Source: Corella eumyota
Lineage: Eukaryota > Chordata > Ascidiacea > Phlebobranchia > Corellidae
DNA: 64,000 bases
Direction: 5' to 3'
NCBI GenBank assembly: GCA_963082875.1
Contig: OY720102.1
Coordinates: 2,976,001 to 3,040,000 of the forward strand
The notes under the pieces are model-generated. The model was not told the origin of the DNA and made no database searches. It worked only from the letters and a program-made list of their open reading frames with translations. The position numbers and the translations under genes were made by a program. Position 1 is the stretch's first letter, and every line of letters starts with the position of its first letter. Positions 11,877 to 29,914 of the stretch are shown in pieces.

Positions 11877-13159
11877 CTTAAATTTTCAGACTAGCCCTAT
11901 GTTTAAAATTACATTATCTATAAAACAAGCATTACTAGATGTACATTACTTTTTTAAAAAAAAAATTTAAAACGAAAATTTAAAACAAAAGTCAGAAAGT
12001 TGTTACGGCAATAATTTTGTAAACATTCATTTGCAATAAAACAACACAAATACTTATTTTCAACGTCCAACAGCCTAACCTATCTGCTCATTATTAAACA
12101 AAGCTAAAACAACAATAACACAAACCTCTACAACTAATTAAAAACATGTAAAACCAGACGATCTACCTTTCTGCAAGGTTTTACGCAAAAGAACCCGCTT
12201 AAATGAATCATTTCGCTGGCGTTCGACTTTGCAAATGTCGTCTGCTGGAATATTTTAAATGAAAAGTTGTTCTTATTTTGCATAAACTACACAAACTTAA
12301 AATATTATATCCAGCTAAAAATTTTATTAACTGTAGGAAAAATATGAATACTAATGAACAAGGCACAATCGCATAAGGATCACAACATATACTGCTTATC
12401 CGCTTATCCTCCAAATACATTTACATAGCAATAATGGTTAATAGATTTTAATAGAATATAGTAGTTAATAGATCATATTTTTATTTCACTACTATGTTAA
12501 CTTAAAGTTTCACATTAGAAAAATAAACAATATTTCGTACAAAAACATCGGCAAACAAATACCGCCATTACGATTTACGGCTGAGTGATTTAGAATATAA
12601 ACAAAGATGGCGGCTTCTAAATAACGTGGTTTCTTACGCTTCTAAAACAGAATGTATGTGATGGTGTTTACCAATCAAGAAGATTTGTTAAGAGGGCAAA
12701 AGTTGTTTGAATTATTAGGTAGATTGTATTTAAAATAAAACCCGAGTGCTATCAATAATGTCAACCATTGTTTATTTAGCAATATAGTTTTTTGTGCTAA
12801 ATAATTCACGTAAATCACTAATATATAGTCGCCTAATAAAATGGTTAAAAAGTGGATTGCATATCTTATGTAAAAGGTATTTTAAAGAAGCCGGCTTGAA
12901 GAGAGACCCACGTGACTAAAATCAATTCGTGAGCGATTGGTTCACGTTTTAAGTAATGAGAATTGCTAGACTTGTGAACATTTATTCACGATCTATATGT
13001 AGTTCAATACTTTGCTTGGTATTCTTATTAAAATTTCATGTAACTCTTTTTTTTGTAATGTTTTTTGAAGAAAGATCGTAAGGAATAACGTACACTTAAG
13101 ATTATGTTAAAACGATGTAAGTTAAAAATCTATTTTTAATATTGTGCAAAAAAAACAAT
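11877..13159. promoter_or_regulatory. Divergent promoter region between the TERF-like gene and YY1
   Basis: About 1.3 kb separating two genes that point away from each other. I see no supported exon. Two YY1-type sites lie here: ACCGCCATT at 12561-12569 (minus orientation) and the near-perfect AAGATGGCGGC at 12604-12614. Either gene could be the target, and YY1 itself is the nearer plausible one. Confidence 0.45.
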
Positions 13160-15284
<2,125 letters not shown>

Positions 15285-17324
15285 GGTTGCAACTCTTGCT
15301 GGTTTTTTTGCTGTAGCAATTTGTCAGTTCAAAAATTAATTATATAATTTACATAATACATGATGCAAGGTTAATTTCGTACAGTTGTATGATCAGCAAT
15401 ATTAATAATTTGTATATCAATATAAGGTGGTGAAATCCAAGTAGCATTTTTAAATGGAATTGTATTAGTTCTTCAATATTTTCACTATGTTAATTAGGTT
15501 TTTTCTTATTTTTCAATTACCTTGGCTACTTGTATTAGCCCATATTGTAATTTTTCATTATCATGTTTATTTACCAAAGCAAACTGCTGGCTGTTAATAG
15601 TTTTGTATATGCTGAAACATTATGTTTTGTTGAACTGCATTTTTAAGTTCAAGGAATCATGAAACAGTTTAATGAGCTTAAATGGTGATGTTGCTTTTGT
15701 AAAATATTGTTCAGCGCCAATTTACGTGCATGTGCTTTTTAATAAAGTTTATTTCTAACCAAAATGGTGTGTAAAAAGTAAAAAATTTTCTCTAAGCTTA
15801 ACATGTACAAAACACAAGTGTTGTTTTTATATTTAAGAATAATTAATTTCTCAAATTTTCTGTGAGTTAAGTTTTCACTGATTCACTTAAATAGTAAATT
15901 AAACCACCAACTTACCATAATTCGAAGCAAACATATTACCAACATCACTTTAAAACAGGATGCAGCTTACTAATCAATAAATTACTTGATCAATAAATTA
16001 AAGAGTGTGCAGAACAATGTATTACCAATATTTTTTGTAGTTTTACTTTAAAATAGATTTTAAGACGTAAAAAGTAGAACAAAAAGAACTAAACATGCAC
16101 AATAATAAGGATTGTTGAAGCAAACCAATATGAATTTTATAACATAACCCACTTCTGCATACGTATAAATAAACATTTTTGCAATAATTTAGAAATGTTT
16201 TTAGAAAAGCAAAATGCAATGTAGATTTGTAATTAAGGTTAAGAAATTAATATAAAATATTTAATAAATCATTAGTTAATCGTAACAATACATTATAAAT
16301 TTAATAAATAATTTTTTGTGAAAAAATAGATCAATCTAATTTATGTGCATCTATAATACATAAAACTGTAAAAAACATTTATTTACAACCAGCTAGACTT
16401 TAGTTCAATTTTATAGCAAGGAAATGATGTAAAATAACGGTTATTATTTTTAAGATGCACTTTATAACATGCCAAGTTTTTGAAATTTTGCTTATATATA
16501 TGTTCTTCTTATGTTTAACATGTAATACAGTGTTCTTTAGAAAATAACATCAAACAAATTAAGTTACTTATTTTTTTTAAATTAAGCTTCAAAATTTAAA
16601 AATCGCATACAAAAGCCCTGGCAAGAATTTTAAACAAATTTTATACAAAATATATTAAATAATATTCAACCCAAGAATAAATGAGGCAGTGTAGTCAATA
16701 AAATGTGTAATAATTTAAAAGCAATTTTTAATAAAATATAATTTATCAACATAACCAAAAAAATGTAATTAAAATTGTAAAAATATATATATTTAAAATG
16801 AAACTAATAGAGATTTTTAGAAGGTAAATATAAAATTGTGTATATTGATATTAGGCAGTTTTGAATGCTTTTTCATTTAGGTAAAGTGTTAAACTGAAAA
16901 CAAATAAGCAATAAAGATGAGGGCAATAAAATTGTCGAAAATTTGAGCCTGCTTCACAATGAAGTTGTGTTAAAAACGAAGTAAAATGATAATTTATACA
17001 AATAAAAAACAAATGTGAAACTTAGTTAATAACAACAGAATAAAATCTACAAGAAAAAAAATCGCAAACTTAAGCAAATGCTGTTTTTACATGTTTGCTA
17101 TAAAAATAAAATATTTTTTTTAAAACTGAATAAAGTTAACAACCTTATAGCAAAAAAATACTATGAAAAATAGAAGTGCACTTAGAAGTTAAATAACCCA
17201 TTTTCAAGTATGTGAAATTTCAAAATTTTTAAAGATGGGCAAAAAATACATTGAAAGTTTTATATTACATACAAACCTGTAGAAATTTTAATAGAACAAA
17301 TACTGATTGTTTAAGTTTTTTTCG
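15285..17324. other. YY1 3' UTR and AT-rich intergenic stretch
   Basis: The likely YY1 poly(A) signal AATAAA is at 15741-15746, followed about 20 bases later by a GT-rich GGTGTGT element. The remaining 1.5 kb is very AT-rich; no exon, RNA gene or repeat could be supported on either strand. Confidence 0.5.
15741..15746 (+). terminator. YY1 poly(A) signal AATAAA
   Basis: Canonical hexamer 457 bases after the stop, with a GT-rich element just downstream. Confidence 0.55.
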
Positions 17325-19924
17325 TTACCGGGACGATAAATATTGACTCATAATATGAACTACCGCAAAGGTTGCTGCATTAACTGGAAAGGCCCTCAAC
17401 AAGGAAGAATTTAGTCCCCTAAAAATCGAAAGATCACCTTTAATATTAGACAACTTTAATTTAAAAAACATTTAAAAATCTCAAACAAAATTTGACCACC
17501 AAACTCCTATCAATTTAAAGTCTGGTTGAATTTCTTTGAAAAGCGACATTGGTAAACATATGTTTTGATTAATTGAAAAAAAGGCATTTACATTTTGCAT
17601 GTAATTAATCTTGTGTACTGGTAAAGGAAATGCCACTTTTTTTTTTTTTTCTTTTACATATTTATTTACCTTCAGTAATGAGTAAAAATAACATTTGTTA
17701 AGTTTTATACCAGTACAAATAATACAAAAACTAAATGTAAGTACAAAATTACTATATATACTTAAGTTAGACATGACCTAGTTTAAATATAACAAATATT
17801 AAGGCCACACCAAATGTATAACCGTACTAAGAACAACATATTTAATGTCTTTGAATTTAACTAATGGAGGTCTACTTACCTTACAAAAGCTTGATAACCT
17901 TCCTTTCTATAAATCTGTTCACAACAATCTACGATCCCCTTATACTTGTGTGCTTTACCCCCAGATCCATCTGCTTGAAGGTGAGACTTAACAACATCAA
18001 CCGGGTAGGTAACCATCCACGATGACATACCAGCAAAACCACCAGCCAATAACATGTTGCAAATTAACTTGGCGTCGTATGGGTCGTTTTTGCCGACCTA
18101 CAACAAAAAATATTGATTATTTATTGCTTCAACAATTATTTTACCATGCTGTCAACTGAATGCCAGACGCTTCGGCCCCCGGAAAAAATTTTTGGCCGAA
18201 GTGTCTTGGCTGAGGTGTCCGGGGGCCGAAGTGTCTGGTTACCCTGTCAACTTATTAAATTTACAAGACCTAAAAATGGATAAAAATACCAATTTTAAAA
18301 AATTGGTATATATACCTTAAAAATTGTTGAGGTTAAAATATCATAGGAAGCGAAATAGGTAGCAAAAGCTGGTGTTTCTCGCATAAGAGTAATAATCATT
18401 CCTCGGTAGACACCTTTTAAGCCATTTTTCTGGTAAATTTTTAATAGAACGTCAACCGAATTTCGATATACAATCTGAAAAAAAAATTATAAATAATTGA
18501 GAATGTCTTGCAATAATTTGTAAATTTAAACAACATTATAAATAGCCTATTAGATTATTTGGTAAATAAATAATAAAGCAAGGTTTAAAAAAAAAACAGA
18601 ATTAAGTTATTAGAATTTTGTCAAGCAAACATTACCAAAAAATGAACTTTGAAAACAACAATTAACAGGAATTATTACAGATAAAATTTCAAGTTTGTAT
18701 TTATTTATTTTATGACTCATCAGAATAACTTAAAAAACAACCTAAGGCTGGGTATTGCGCATGACTCCTTGTCCATTTAAACAACAAGTGACATAAGAAG
18801 CATGGTTGAATTACATCTTATATTTCGTGGAACTATTTTTCACCTCGACACCACAACAACATGAACAACGAACAAAACATTCTTTTGATTTCAAAGTGTA
18901 ACAACAATACTCCTACATTCTTTGGTATTTAAAATTTAATAAACTACTTTATAATTAAATTTAATTATTTGACAGAATAAAACAATTCTTAATACGTTAA
19001 GATATTTTATAATCTGATTAAGAATAAACTATAAACAAATAACATCTTAATTAATTACTCAACTTCCTAGTCATTATAATTAATATATTTAAACTAATTG
19101 GAAGGGTAAAATTAATTACTATGCCTAAGCAGTAATATTTTCATATAACAATTTTTGATTTACTTTAGATGAAGATTTTTTTGATCCGATTCCCTGAACT
19201 TGCATCTGCGTTTTGGCGAGTTCCATCGGAGATGCAACAACAGACTGTACAGCACCCGCAAAAGCCCCACTTATCAGGTGGGTGGATGGGGTATCTTTGC
19301 CCAGGTATTTAATAGATTGGGCCTCGACTCCAAATACAATTGCATTGATAAGGCTTAAACCTAATAATGGGGAGGACATGCCTTTAAACAAGCCATTTAC
19401 CTAAAATTAAAAAACAATTATTATATACCCTATACAATTTTATATTAAAAATTTAATTGTTTGAAAAACGTTTAATTTATTTAAATAATGGAAAAAAATG
19501 GTAAAGTATTTACAGATTCTTTTTTAATAATTGAAGAGAAGCAATGTCTGATTCCTGTGTACCTTCCACCTTGCGTTTGTAAACGAACCTAAATTAAAAA
19601 TTAATTAAAATCTTATTAGTATTTTCTCTTTGGTTATGCTATTTCGTCAATTCTTTATTAATTTAAAGCGCAGTTTGTATTATATATAAACAAAAAATGT
19701 TAAGTTTTTACCTTGACAGTGTCAAATGGCTGACCTACTAACACACCTGCAATACCTTAAAAAAATAAAAATAAATATAAAACTATTAAAATCAAATCAA
19801 GTTAAAAAAATTCTAAAAAATTTCACATAAAAAAAATGTATAACTTTGCAAATAGGTCTAAGTTTTTTATATATATATTACCTCCACAACAACCAGATAC
19901 ATATTCAATCATAAAATGTCCCAT
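17325..19924 (-). CDS. SLC25A29: Mitochondrial carrier, SLC25A29-like (basic amino acid/carnitine clade)
   Basis: Seven exons on the minus strand (19924-19882, 19755-19712, 19588-19514, 19400-19164, 18474-18316, 18097-17880, 17418-17325) give 289 residues, the usual carrier length of three repeats of about 100. Carrier signatures are visible: QPFDTVKVRLQTQ (repeat 1), PMELAKTQMQVQ (repeat 2), YPVDVVKSHLQADG (repeat 3). The C-terminus LRAFPVNAATF is typical of the SLC25A29/45/47/48 group, and the opening (GCCGGIAGVLVG) resembles SLC25A29. These proteins move basic amino acids or acyl-carnitines across the inner mitochondrial membrane. The substrate here is inferred from similarity. An intron contains a small foldback insertion. 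Confidence 0.9.
18149..18252. mobile_element. Foldback/MITE-like insertion in an SLC25A29 intron
   Basis: An 86-bp insert (18158-18243), unusually GC-rich for this window, is flanked by an exact 9-bp direct repeat CTGTCAACT (18149-18157 and 18244-18252), which looks like a target-site duplication. Its ends form an imperfect inverted repeat of about 20 bp (CCAGACGCTTCGGCCCCCGG against CCGGGGGCCGAAGTGTCTGG). GGCCGAAGTGTC occurs twice inside. There is no coding capacity. The superfamily is not determined. Confidence 0.55.
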
Positions 19925-21329
19925 ATTCCAATTTGTAAAATCTCAATTACTATTTACATGATTACAAATTTGGATTACAGAAAAAACAGCACACTATATA
20001 ATAATCTAAAAACGTAAGTATTATGTAAATTATACAAAACATAACAACGTCATTTCCTGCAATTTTTCTATCACTACTTAACCTAAAAAAAAACTACTTC
20101 AAACACGTGTTTGTACAGATGTGCACTAATGGCAGTTTACAAAAAAAATATTAATCATAGGTACATGAATTTAATTTAAATTACTTGTAAATATACCACA
20201 TACTTAAAGCGCCAACGAGCTGTTTATTTCAAAGAACATACGTTTTTTTGATTTCGTTTCTGAATATTGTTTTTAAATAATTCTACCTGTGTATATCGAT
20301 ATAGCTGGTCATAATAAAGCTAAGGACTTGTCTCTTAACTTGATGGTGTAATAGTAATACGAAATACTAAAAAACTTCTTTATTAAACACGTGCTTATAA
20401 AATCCAACGCTTTCATAGATTTATTTTACGTTCTGTTTATAATATAATACGACATACTGCAACTCCCATACGTTTGACAATTTTATAATAGTATTATGAT
20501 ACGAAGCACGAACCAGACTATTTACGGAAGCCAAGTATAAAAAGGAAGTAAAATCGTTGAGTTGGTCGCAGTTTACCTAAACGTACCCTTAAATATATGA
20601 CGATAAATGGGCGTATAAATAAAAATGAATTTGATTGGAAAGGGTAGGGGTGTGTATTTTTGTAACCGAAAGTGACCTACACGTTGGAAAATTTTTAAAA
20701 GTGTACTGGCTCTTATAACAAGTACGTTTTTAACTAAATTAGATATCGATTCACATCAAATACACCATTAAAAAACTAATAATTTACAACCTTAAACATT
20801 CAGCTAATATTTAAAAATAGACCGCTGTAACTAACTAATTAATGGTTTGTCCCCAAAAGTCACAACATTTAATCAGCTGCTGCTTACACATCTAACACGC
20901 TACGTAAACAAAGTCTAATAACTTTGGTACTTGAACAAATTTATGTCAGTAATTATATGTTTGGCACTTAACATTGCCATTATCGAATGACCTTGAGAAT
21001 TTATGAATGAACTAATTTAGAAAAAAGGCACAGTCTTAACGCATCAGCAACCCAAGTTTTTTTCTTTTTGTCGTAGAGAAAGCACATGGCGGAAAGTGCG
21101 GGCTTCTAAAATTAGAAACTCTTAGGTCTGTTGAGTGTAGGTTAAAAATTTGCCGAGTCTTTGTGTTTAGTTTGTAAAGTAACATGATACTTTTCAATTT
21201 CCTTTTAACTAGGTTTGCAGTTATTTATAATTTATATGAGTTCGTAATATACTGTTATATAACTATTGCTATTAACCAATCGTCTTCTGAACGTATATTT
21301 ATTTTAACTTTTTAGAAACTTGTAGCATC
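19925..21329. promoter_or_regulatory. Divergent promoter region between SLC25A29 and ADSS
   Basis: About 1.4 kb with no supported coding exon. A YY1/Ets-like ACATGGCGGAAA lies at 21084-21095. A 3' splice site (CTTTTTAG) ends about 13 bases before the ADSS ATG, so ADSS has either a 5'-UTR intron or a trans-spliced leader. Confidence 0.4.
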
Positions 21330-24836
<3,507 letters not shown>

Positions 24837-26030
24837 TGTCAACATTGTTTGTTTCTGCCTACGTCATCGCCCTTCAATGACGTCATTTGCTATGGCGTCA
24901 CCGTAATCTCGTTCTTGCACTTTTTGACTGAGTGGTGTTTTTAGTGCCTTTTTTAGTTTTCAATGACGTCACTCTTGAAATTATTTTACCAGAACGTCAT
25001 TGTTTTATGTTTAGTAGTCGTTCTTTTATCTTCTTTCTTACCTAATTAGTTTTATTAGTTTTAAATATTATACACAAGTCTGATGATACACATTTAGTAA
25101 TATAGTAAATCATGCAAAATTGTAAAAAGAACTTGGCGTTCGTAGTAAAATGGGATTTGCTTTTTATTTTTACCCTAACAACATTGTAAACTTTGCTTTT
25201 ATTTTGTTAAGTATTTTAATGTATGGATTTAACTAATAAGTCCCCACTTATAATTGTTTTTAGGACTTTAAATATTGCTTGTTTATTGCGAAATAAAATT
25301 AACTATGTTATTTTGTGTAAAATATAAAGGTTAAGTAATATATAAAGGTTAAACTTGGTCATGGGTATTAAAAACAGCGCTCTGGTTGGGACTTAGACTT
25401 AACTAACAACTTATGCTGTCTTGGGTTCGCTTCCTAATGCTACTCCTATAGATCACGGTTGGCTAAAACATTATAAACAAGCCAAAAACCAAATAAAAAA
25501 CTAGATTTATTTGATTAATAAAATATGGTTCGAAATGATTTGATCATTTTTTAAATTATTCTCTTTTAATAAATAAATGTATGTATAAACATTACTTAAT
25601 TATGAATATTAACTGAATTAATATATTAAATATTACGTATTTAGTTATACTAAAAATATTCACAATAACAATACGTTTTGGAATCTAAGGTTTCGAACCA
25701 TAATAATTATTACAACAAAAATAAACCCGACTAGTAACGTCGTGAAAGTTTTTGAAATGTTACCGAAGAAAAGCGTTATTTGTTTCAGGCTATCAGCGCC
25801 GAATTTGAGCGAAGCGCAGAATTTAAGAGAAACGCTTTTAGGTTTTGTGTAAAAACATGTGATATATATACAGTTTAGTAGTAAGTTTATAGAGCAAATA
25901 TTTAATTAAATATTTAAAATTAATGAAGGTTTGTATTTTAAATTGTTTCGTAAGATAACGACGTTGTTAGTTTTTTATAAATTTGATTAGTTAAGAAACT
26001 AATTCTTTATACGCCTTTGGTATAATGCGT
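24837..26030. other. ADSS 3' UTR and intergenic sequence
   Basis: No coding exon is supported. Two TGACGTCA palindromes lie at 24878-24885 and 24964-24971, and a candidate AATAAA at 25292-25297. At about 25640-25725 lies one copy of a dispersed repeat (GAATCTAAGGTTTCGAACC core) also found near 46.3-46.5 kb. Confidence 0.4.
25385..25475 (+). mobile_element. Possible tRNA-derived SINE relic
   Basis: A B-box-like GGGTTCGCTTCCTAATGCT is preceded by a weak A-box region. The same core (GGGTTCGATTTTTAATGCT) recurs near 45.4 kb. Too degraded to delimit, and no poly(A) tail or clear flanking duplication is visible. Confidence 0.3.
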
Positions 26031-26046
26031 TGCGGATGAATACAAC

Positions 26047-26101
26047 TGACGTCACAACTGACGTCACAACTTGACTTCTTGGATCGGCTTGTCCGCCATT
26101 A
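26047..26101. promoter_or_regulatory. Paired CRE sites and a YY1-like site upstream of the repeat array
   Basis: Two perfect TGACGTCA sites (26047-26054 and 26059-26066) stand 12 bp apart. About 30 bp further is CCGCCATTAAG, a reverse YY1-type core. This looks like a promoter, and the next feature downstream is an exon-like segment (about 26456-26509) related to the array units. A role as promoter is inferred only. Confidence 0.35.
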
Positions 26102-26455
26102 AGTTTAAGCTAGACAGTGTTCAGGGTAGCTAAGTTTTAGCTAAGTTGAGAGTATAAGCCAGGTCAAAAGCGTCCGTAGGACGAAAATATCGTTTATTCA
26201 ACAAATCAAGTTAAGTAGATTATTTTATTATTATTACTATTTTAAAATTTTATAGTGTATATGGTGTTGTTGATCTGGTTATGCAGTGCGTTAGGGGTAG
26301 GATCGTGCGCGTATCGATACATTCGTTGTTTTAATGTCTGGCGAATTGCATATAACAGTCCGAGTATTTAGTAAACAACACTATTTAAAAGCGTATAAAT
26401 AAATAATACCTAACTAGACATATTATCTGCTCCCCAGTTTTTATTTGCAGTTGTA

Positions 26456-26509
26456 GATGACAATCTCGCAGAAAAGGAGTGTTTGATGATGATCTGACGA
26501 GGAATAGGT
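26456..26509 (+). other. Divergent exon-like unit ahead of the array
   Basis: A segment bounded by TTTTTATTTGCAG and a GTACTA donor contains GATGACAATCTCGCAG and GATGATGATCTGACGAGG, which are diverged pieces of the 215-bp array unit. It may be an outlying or ancestral copy. Confidence 0.3.
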
Positions 26510-26699
26510 ACTAATTAGGCAATTCTACGGTGATTTAAAGAGAAATTCAAGAGTTGGATGTGGGCCTCAGGTAGTTGTAAATTTAGGCTTTGATGAGCTG
26601 TGAGGAAAAGACCAAAAAGGTGATTTCGTAAGCATACCGGTGAGATACTTGTTTTTCGAAAAATATATATATTAAATAGATAATAAATTTATTTATCAT

Positions 26700-27020
26700 T
26701 ATAAAACTTTTACACGTTTTCCTCCTAATAAAAGGCTTACACCCTAGCTTTTAAGGCTTGTTTTAAATTGAATTCGTGCGCGTGTTGCAACACATTGCTC
26801 CGTCGCTTTAGTTTGCGGCGTTTTCGATGTTTGTCGCTTTCGTTGTTTGTCGTATTCGTCGCTTTCACCGATCGCTTTAGTTATTACGTCAGTTTGCGTC
26901 GATTTCGTTGTTCGTCGCTTTCGTCGGACGCTTTAATTGCAACATTGTCAGTTTGCGTGCGTCAGTTTGCGTCGCTTTGGTTGTAAAATTGTCAGTTTGC
27001 GTCGGTTTAGTTTGTTTCTT
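26700..27020. repeat. Partial spacer block (B0) with TCGTCG-type minisatellite
   Basis: Contains CTAATAAAAGGCTTAC, then CGTGCGCGTGTTGCAACAC and a degenerate run of TCGCTTTCGTCG-type words. It matches the spacer blocks near 30.9, 34.0 and 37.8 kb but is more diverged. It leads directly into the first array unit. Confidence 0.6.
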
Positions 27021-28911
27021 TTTAAGATTTTAGATGACACTGATGATGATGATGATGATAAAATGAGGAATAGAGAAAATAGGTAACGTATAGTCCACCG
27101 ACCAATCAGATAAAATGTTAATTAATTTTTTTTTCTATTAAGACATAGATAACTGCTTTTCAGCTTTCTTTTTAAGAATTCAGATGACAATTTCGTGAAC
27201 CTGTAGGATCTGATGAGGAATAAAAGAACATCTGGAGGATTTGATGATGATTTAATGAACAATGGAGGAACTCCTGGTGAATCTGATGAGGAATCGAGAA
27301 AGATAGGTAACATGTAGTCTTCTGAACGACAAGGTAAAAAGTTAACTAAATTTTTTTTTAATTAGACATTGATAACTGCTTTTTAGCTTTCTTTTTAAGG
27401 TTTCAGATGACGATCTCGAGAACCTGGAGGATCTGGTGATCAATAGAACAACATCTGGAGGATTTGATGATGATCTGACGAAGAATGGATAATCTGATGA
27501 GGAATCGAGAAAGATAGGTAACATATAGTCTTCTGAACGACAAGGTAAAAAGTTGACTAATTTTTTATTTAATTAGACATAGATAACTGCTTTTCAGCTT
27601 TTTTTTAAGGTTTCAGATGACGACCTCGTGAACCTGGAGGATTAGGTGATCAATAGAAGAACATTTGGAGGATCTGATGATGATCTAACAAAGAATGGAT
27701 AATCTGATGAGGAATCGAGAAACATAGGTAACATATAGTCTTCTGAACGACAAGGTAAATGTGTTCACTAAATTTTTTTTTAATTAGACATTGATAACTG
27801 CTTTTCAGCTTTCTTTTTCTAAGGTTTTAGATGGCAATCTTGTGAACCTGGGGGATCTGATGAGGAATAAAGAAAACATCTGGAGGATTTGATGATGATT
27901 TAATGAACAATGGAGGAACTCCTGGAGAATCTGATGAGGAATTGAGAAAGATAGGTAACATGTAGTCTTCTGAACGACAAGGTAAAAAGTTAACTAAATT
28001 TTTTTTTAATTAGACGTTGATAACTGCTTTTTAGCTTTCTTTTTAAGGTTTCAGATGACAATCTCGAGAACCTGGAGGATCTGGTGATCAATAGAAGAAC
28101 ATCTGGAGGATTTGATGATGATCTGACGAAGAATGGATGATCTGGTAAGGAATCGAGAAAGATAGGTAACATATAGTCTTCTGAACGACAAGGTAAAAAG
28201 TTGACTAATTTTTTATTTAATTAGACATAGATAACTGCTTTTCAGCTTTTTTTAAGGTTTCAGATGACGACCTCGTGAACCTGGAGGATCAGGTGATCAA
28301 TAGAAGAACATTTGGAGGATCTGATGATGATCTAACAAAGAATGGATAATCTGATGAGGAATCGAGAAACATAGGTAACATATAGTCTTCTGAACGACAA
28401 GGTAAATGTGTTCACTAAATTTTTTTTTAATTAGACATTGATAACTGCTTTTTAGCTTTCTTTTTCTAAGGTTTTAGATGGCGATCTTGTGAACCTGGGG
28501 GATCTGATGAGGAGTAAAGAAAACATCTGGAGGATTTGATGATGATTTAATGAACAATGGAGGAACTCCTGGAGAATCTGATGAGGAATCGAGAAAGATA
28601 GGTAACATGTAGTCTTCTGAACGACAAGGTAAAAAGTTAACTAAATTTTTTTTTAATTAGACATTGATAACTGCTTTTTAGCTTTCTTTTTAAGGTTTCA
28701 GATGACGATCTCGAGAACCTGGAGGATCTGGTGATCAATAGAAGAACATCTGGAGGATTTGATGATGATCTGACAAAGAATGGATGATCTGATAAGGAAT
28801 CGAGAAAGATAGGTAACATATGGTCTTCTGAACGACAAGGTAAAAAGTTAACTAAATTTTTTTCTTAATTAGACATAAAAAACTGCTTTCCAGCTTTTTT
28901 TAAGGTTTCAG

Positions 28912-29034
28912 ATGACGATCTCGTAAACTTGAATGATTTGATAAAAAATAAAGAAACATCTGAAGGATCTGATAATGATTTAATGAAGAATGGAGGAACA
29001 CCTGGAGGATCTGATGAGGAATCGAGAAAGATAG
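28912..29034 (+). other. Open exon-like unit, 123 nt, phase 1-1
   Basis: Between TTTCAG and GTAACA, 123 nt with no stop in the array's common frame. It reads DDLVNLNDLIKNKETSEGSD and continues with a GGTPGGSDEESRKI tail. Similar fully open copies are at 29792-29914 and 32920-33042. Confidence 0.55.
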
Positions 29035-29791
29035 GTAACATATAGTCTTCTGAACGACAAGGTAAATATGTTAACTAAATTTTTTTTTAGTTAGAAATAA
29101 ATAACTGCTTTTTAGCTTTTTTTAAGGTTTCAGATGATGATCTCGTGAACTTGGATGATCTGATGAGGAATAAAGACATTATCTAAAGGATCTGATGATA
29201 TTTAATGAAAATGGAGCAACAACTGGAGGATCTAATTAGGAATCGAGAAACATAGGTAACATATAGTCTTCTGAACGACAAGGTAAATGTGTTAACTAAA
29301 TTTTTTTTAATTAGACATTGATAACTGCTTTTCAGCTTTCTTTTTCTAAGGTTTCAGATGGCGATCTTGTGAACCTGGGGGATCTGATAAGGAGTAAAGA
29401 AAACATCTGGAGGATTTGATGATGATTTATTGAAGAATGGAGGAACACTTGGAGGATCTGATGAGGAATCGAGAAACATAGGTAACATGTAGTCTTATGA
29501 ACGACAAGGTAAATGTGTTAACTAAATTTTTTTTAATTAGACATACATAACTGTTTTTTAGCTTTCTTTTTGAGGTTTCAGATGACGATCTCGAGAACCT
29601 GAAGGATCTGGTGATCAACAGAAGAACATCTGGAGGATTTGATGATAATCTGACGAAGAATGGATGATCTGATAAGGAATCAAGAAAGATAGGTAACATA
29701 TAGTCTTCTGAACGACAAGGTAAAAAGTTAACTAAATTTTTTTCTTAATTAGGCATAAAAAACTGCTTTCCAGCTTTTTTTAAGGTTTCAG

Positions 29792-29914
29792 ATGACGATC
29801 TCGTAAGCTTGAATGATTTGATGAAAAATAAAGAAACATCTGAAGGATCTGATAATGATTTAATGAAGAATGGAGGAACACCTGTAGGATCTGATGAGGA
29901 ATCGAGAAAGATAG
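29792..29914 (+). other. Open exon-like unit, 123 nt, phase 1-1
   Basis: Same architecture and length as the copy at 28912-29034 with a few substitutions; open throughout, with intact AG and GT borders. Confidence 0.55.

Noticed and set aside
18690-18910. Distinct less AT-rich stretch in an SLC25A29 intron that looks like a dispersed repeat
   Set aside because: Only one copy in the window and no clear ends, so it cannot be called from this sequence alone.
27122-29699. Minus-strand open frames of 60-90 codons recurring in the array (MLPIFLDS...)
   Set aside because: They repeat with the unit and run antisense to the segment that has splice-like borders; treated as shadows of the repeat.
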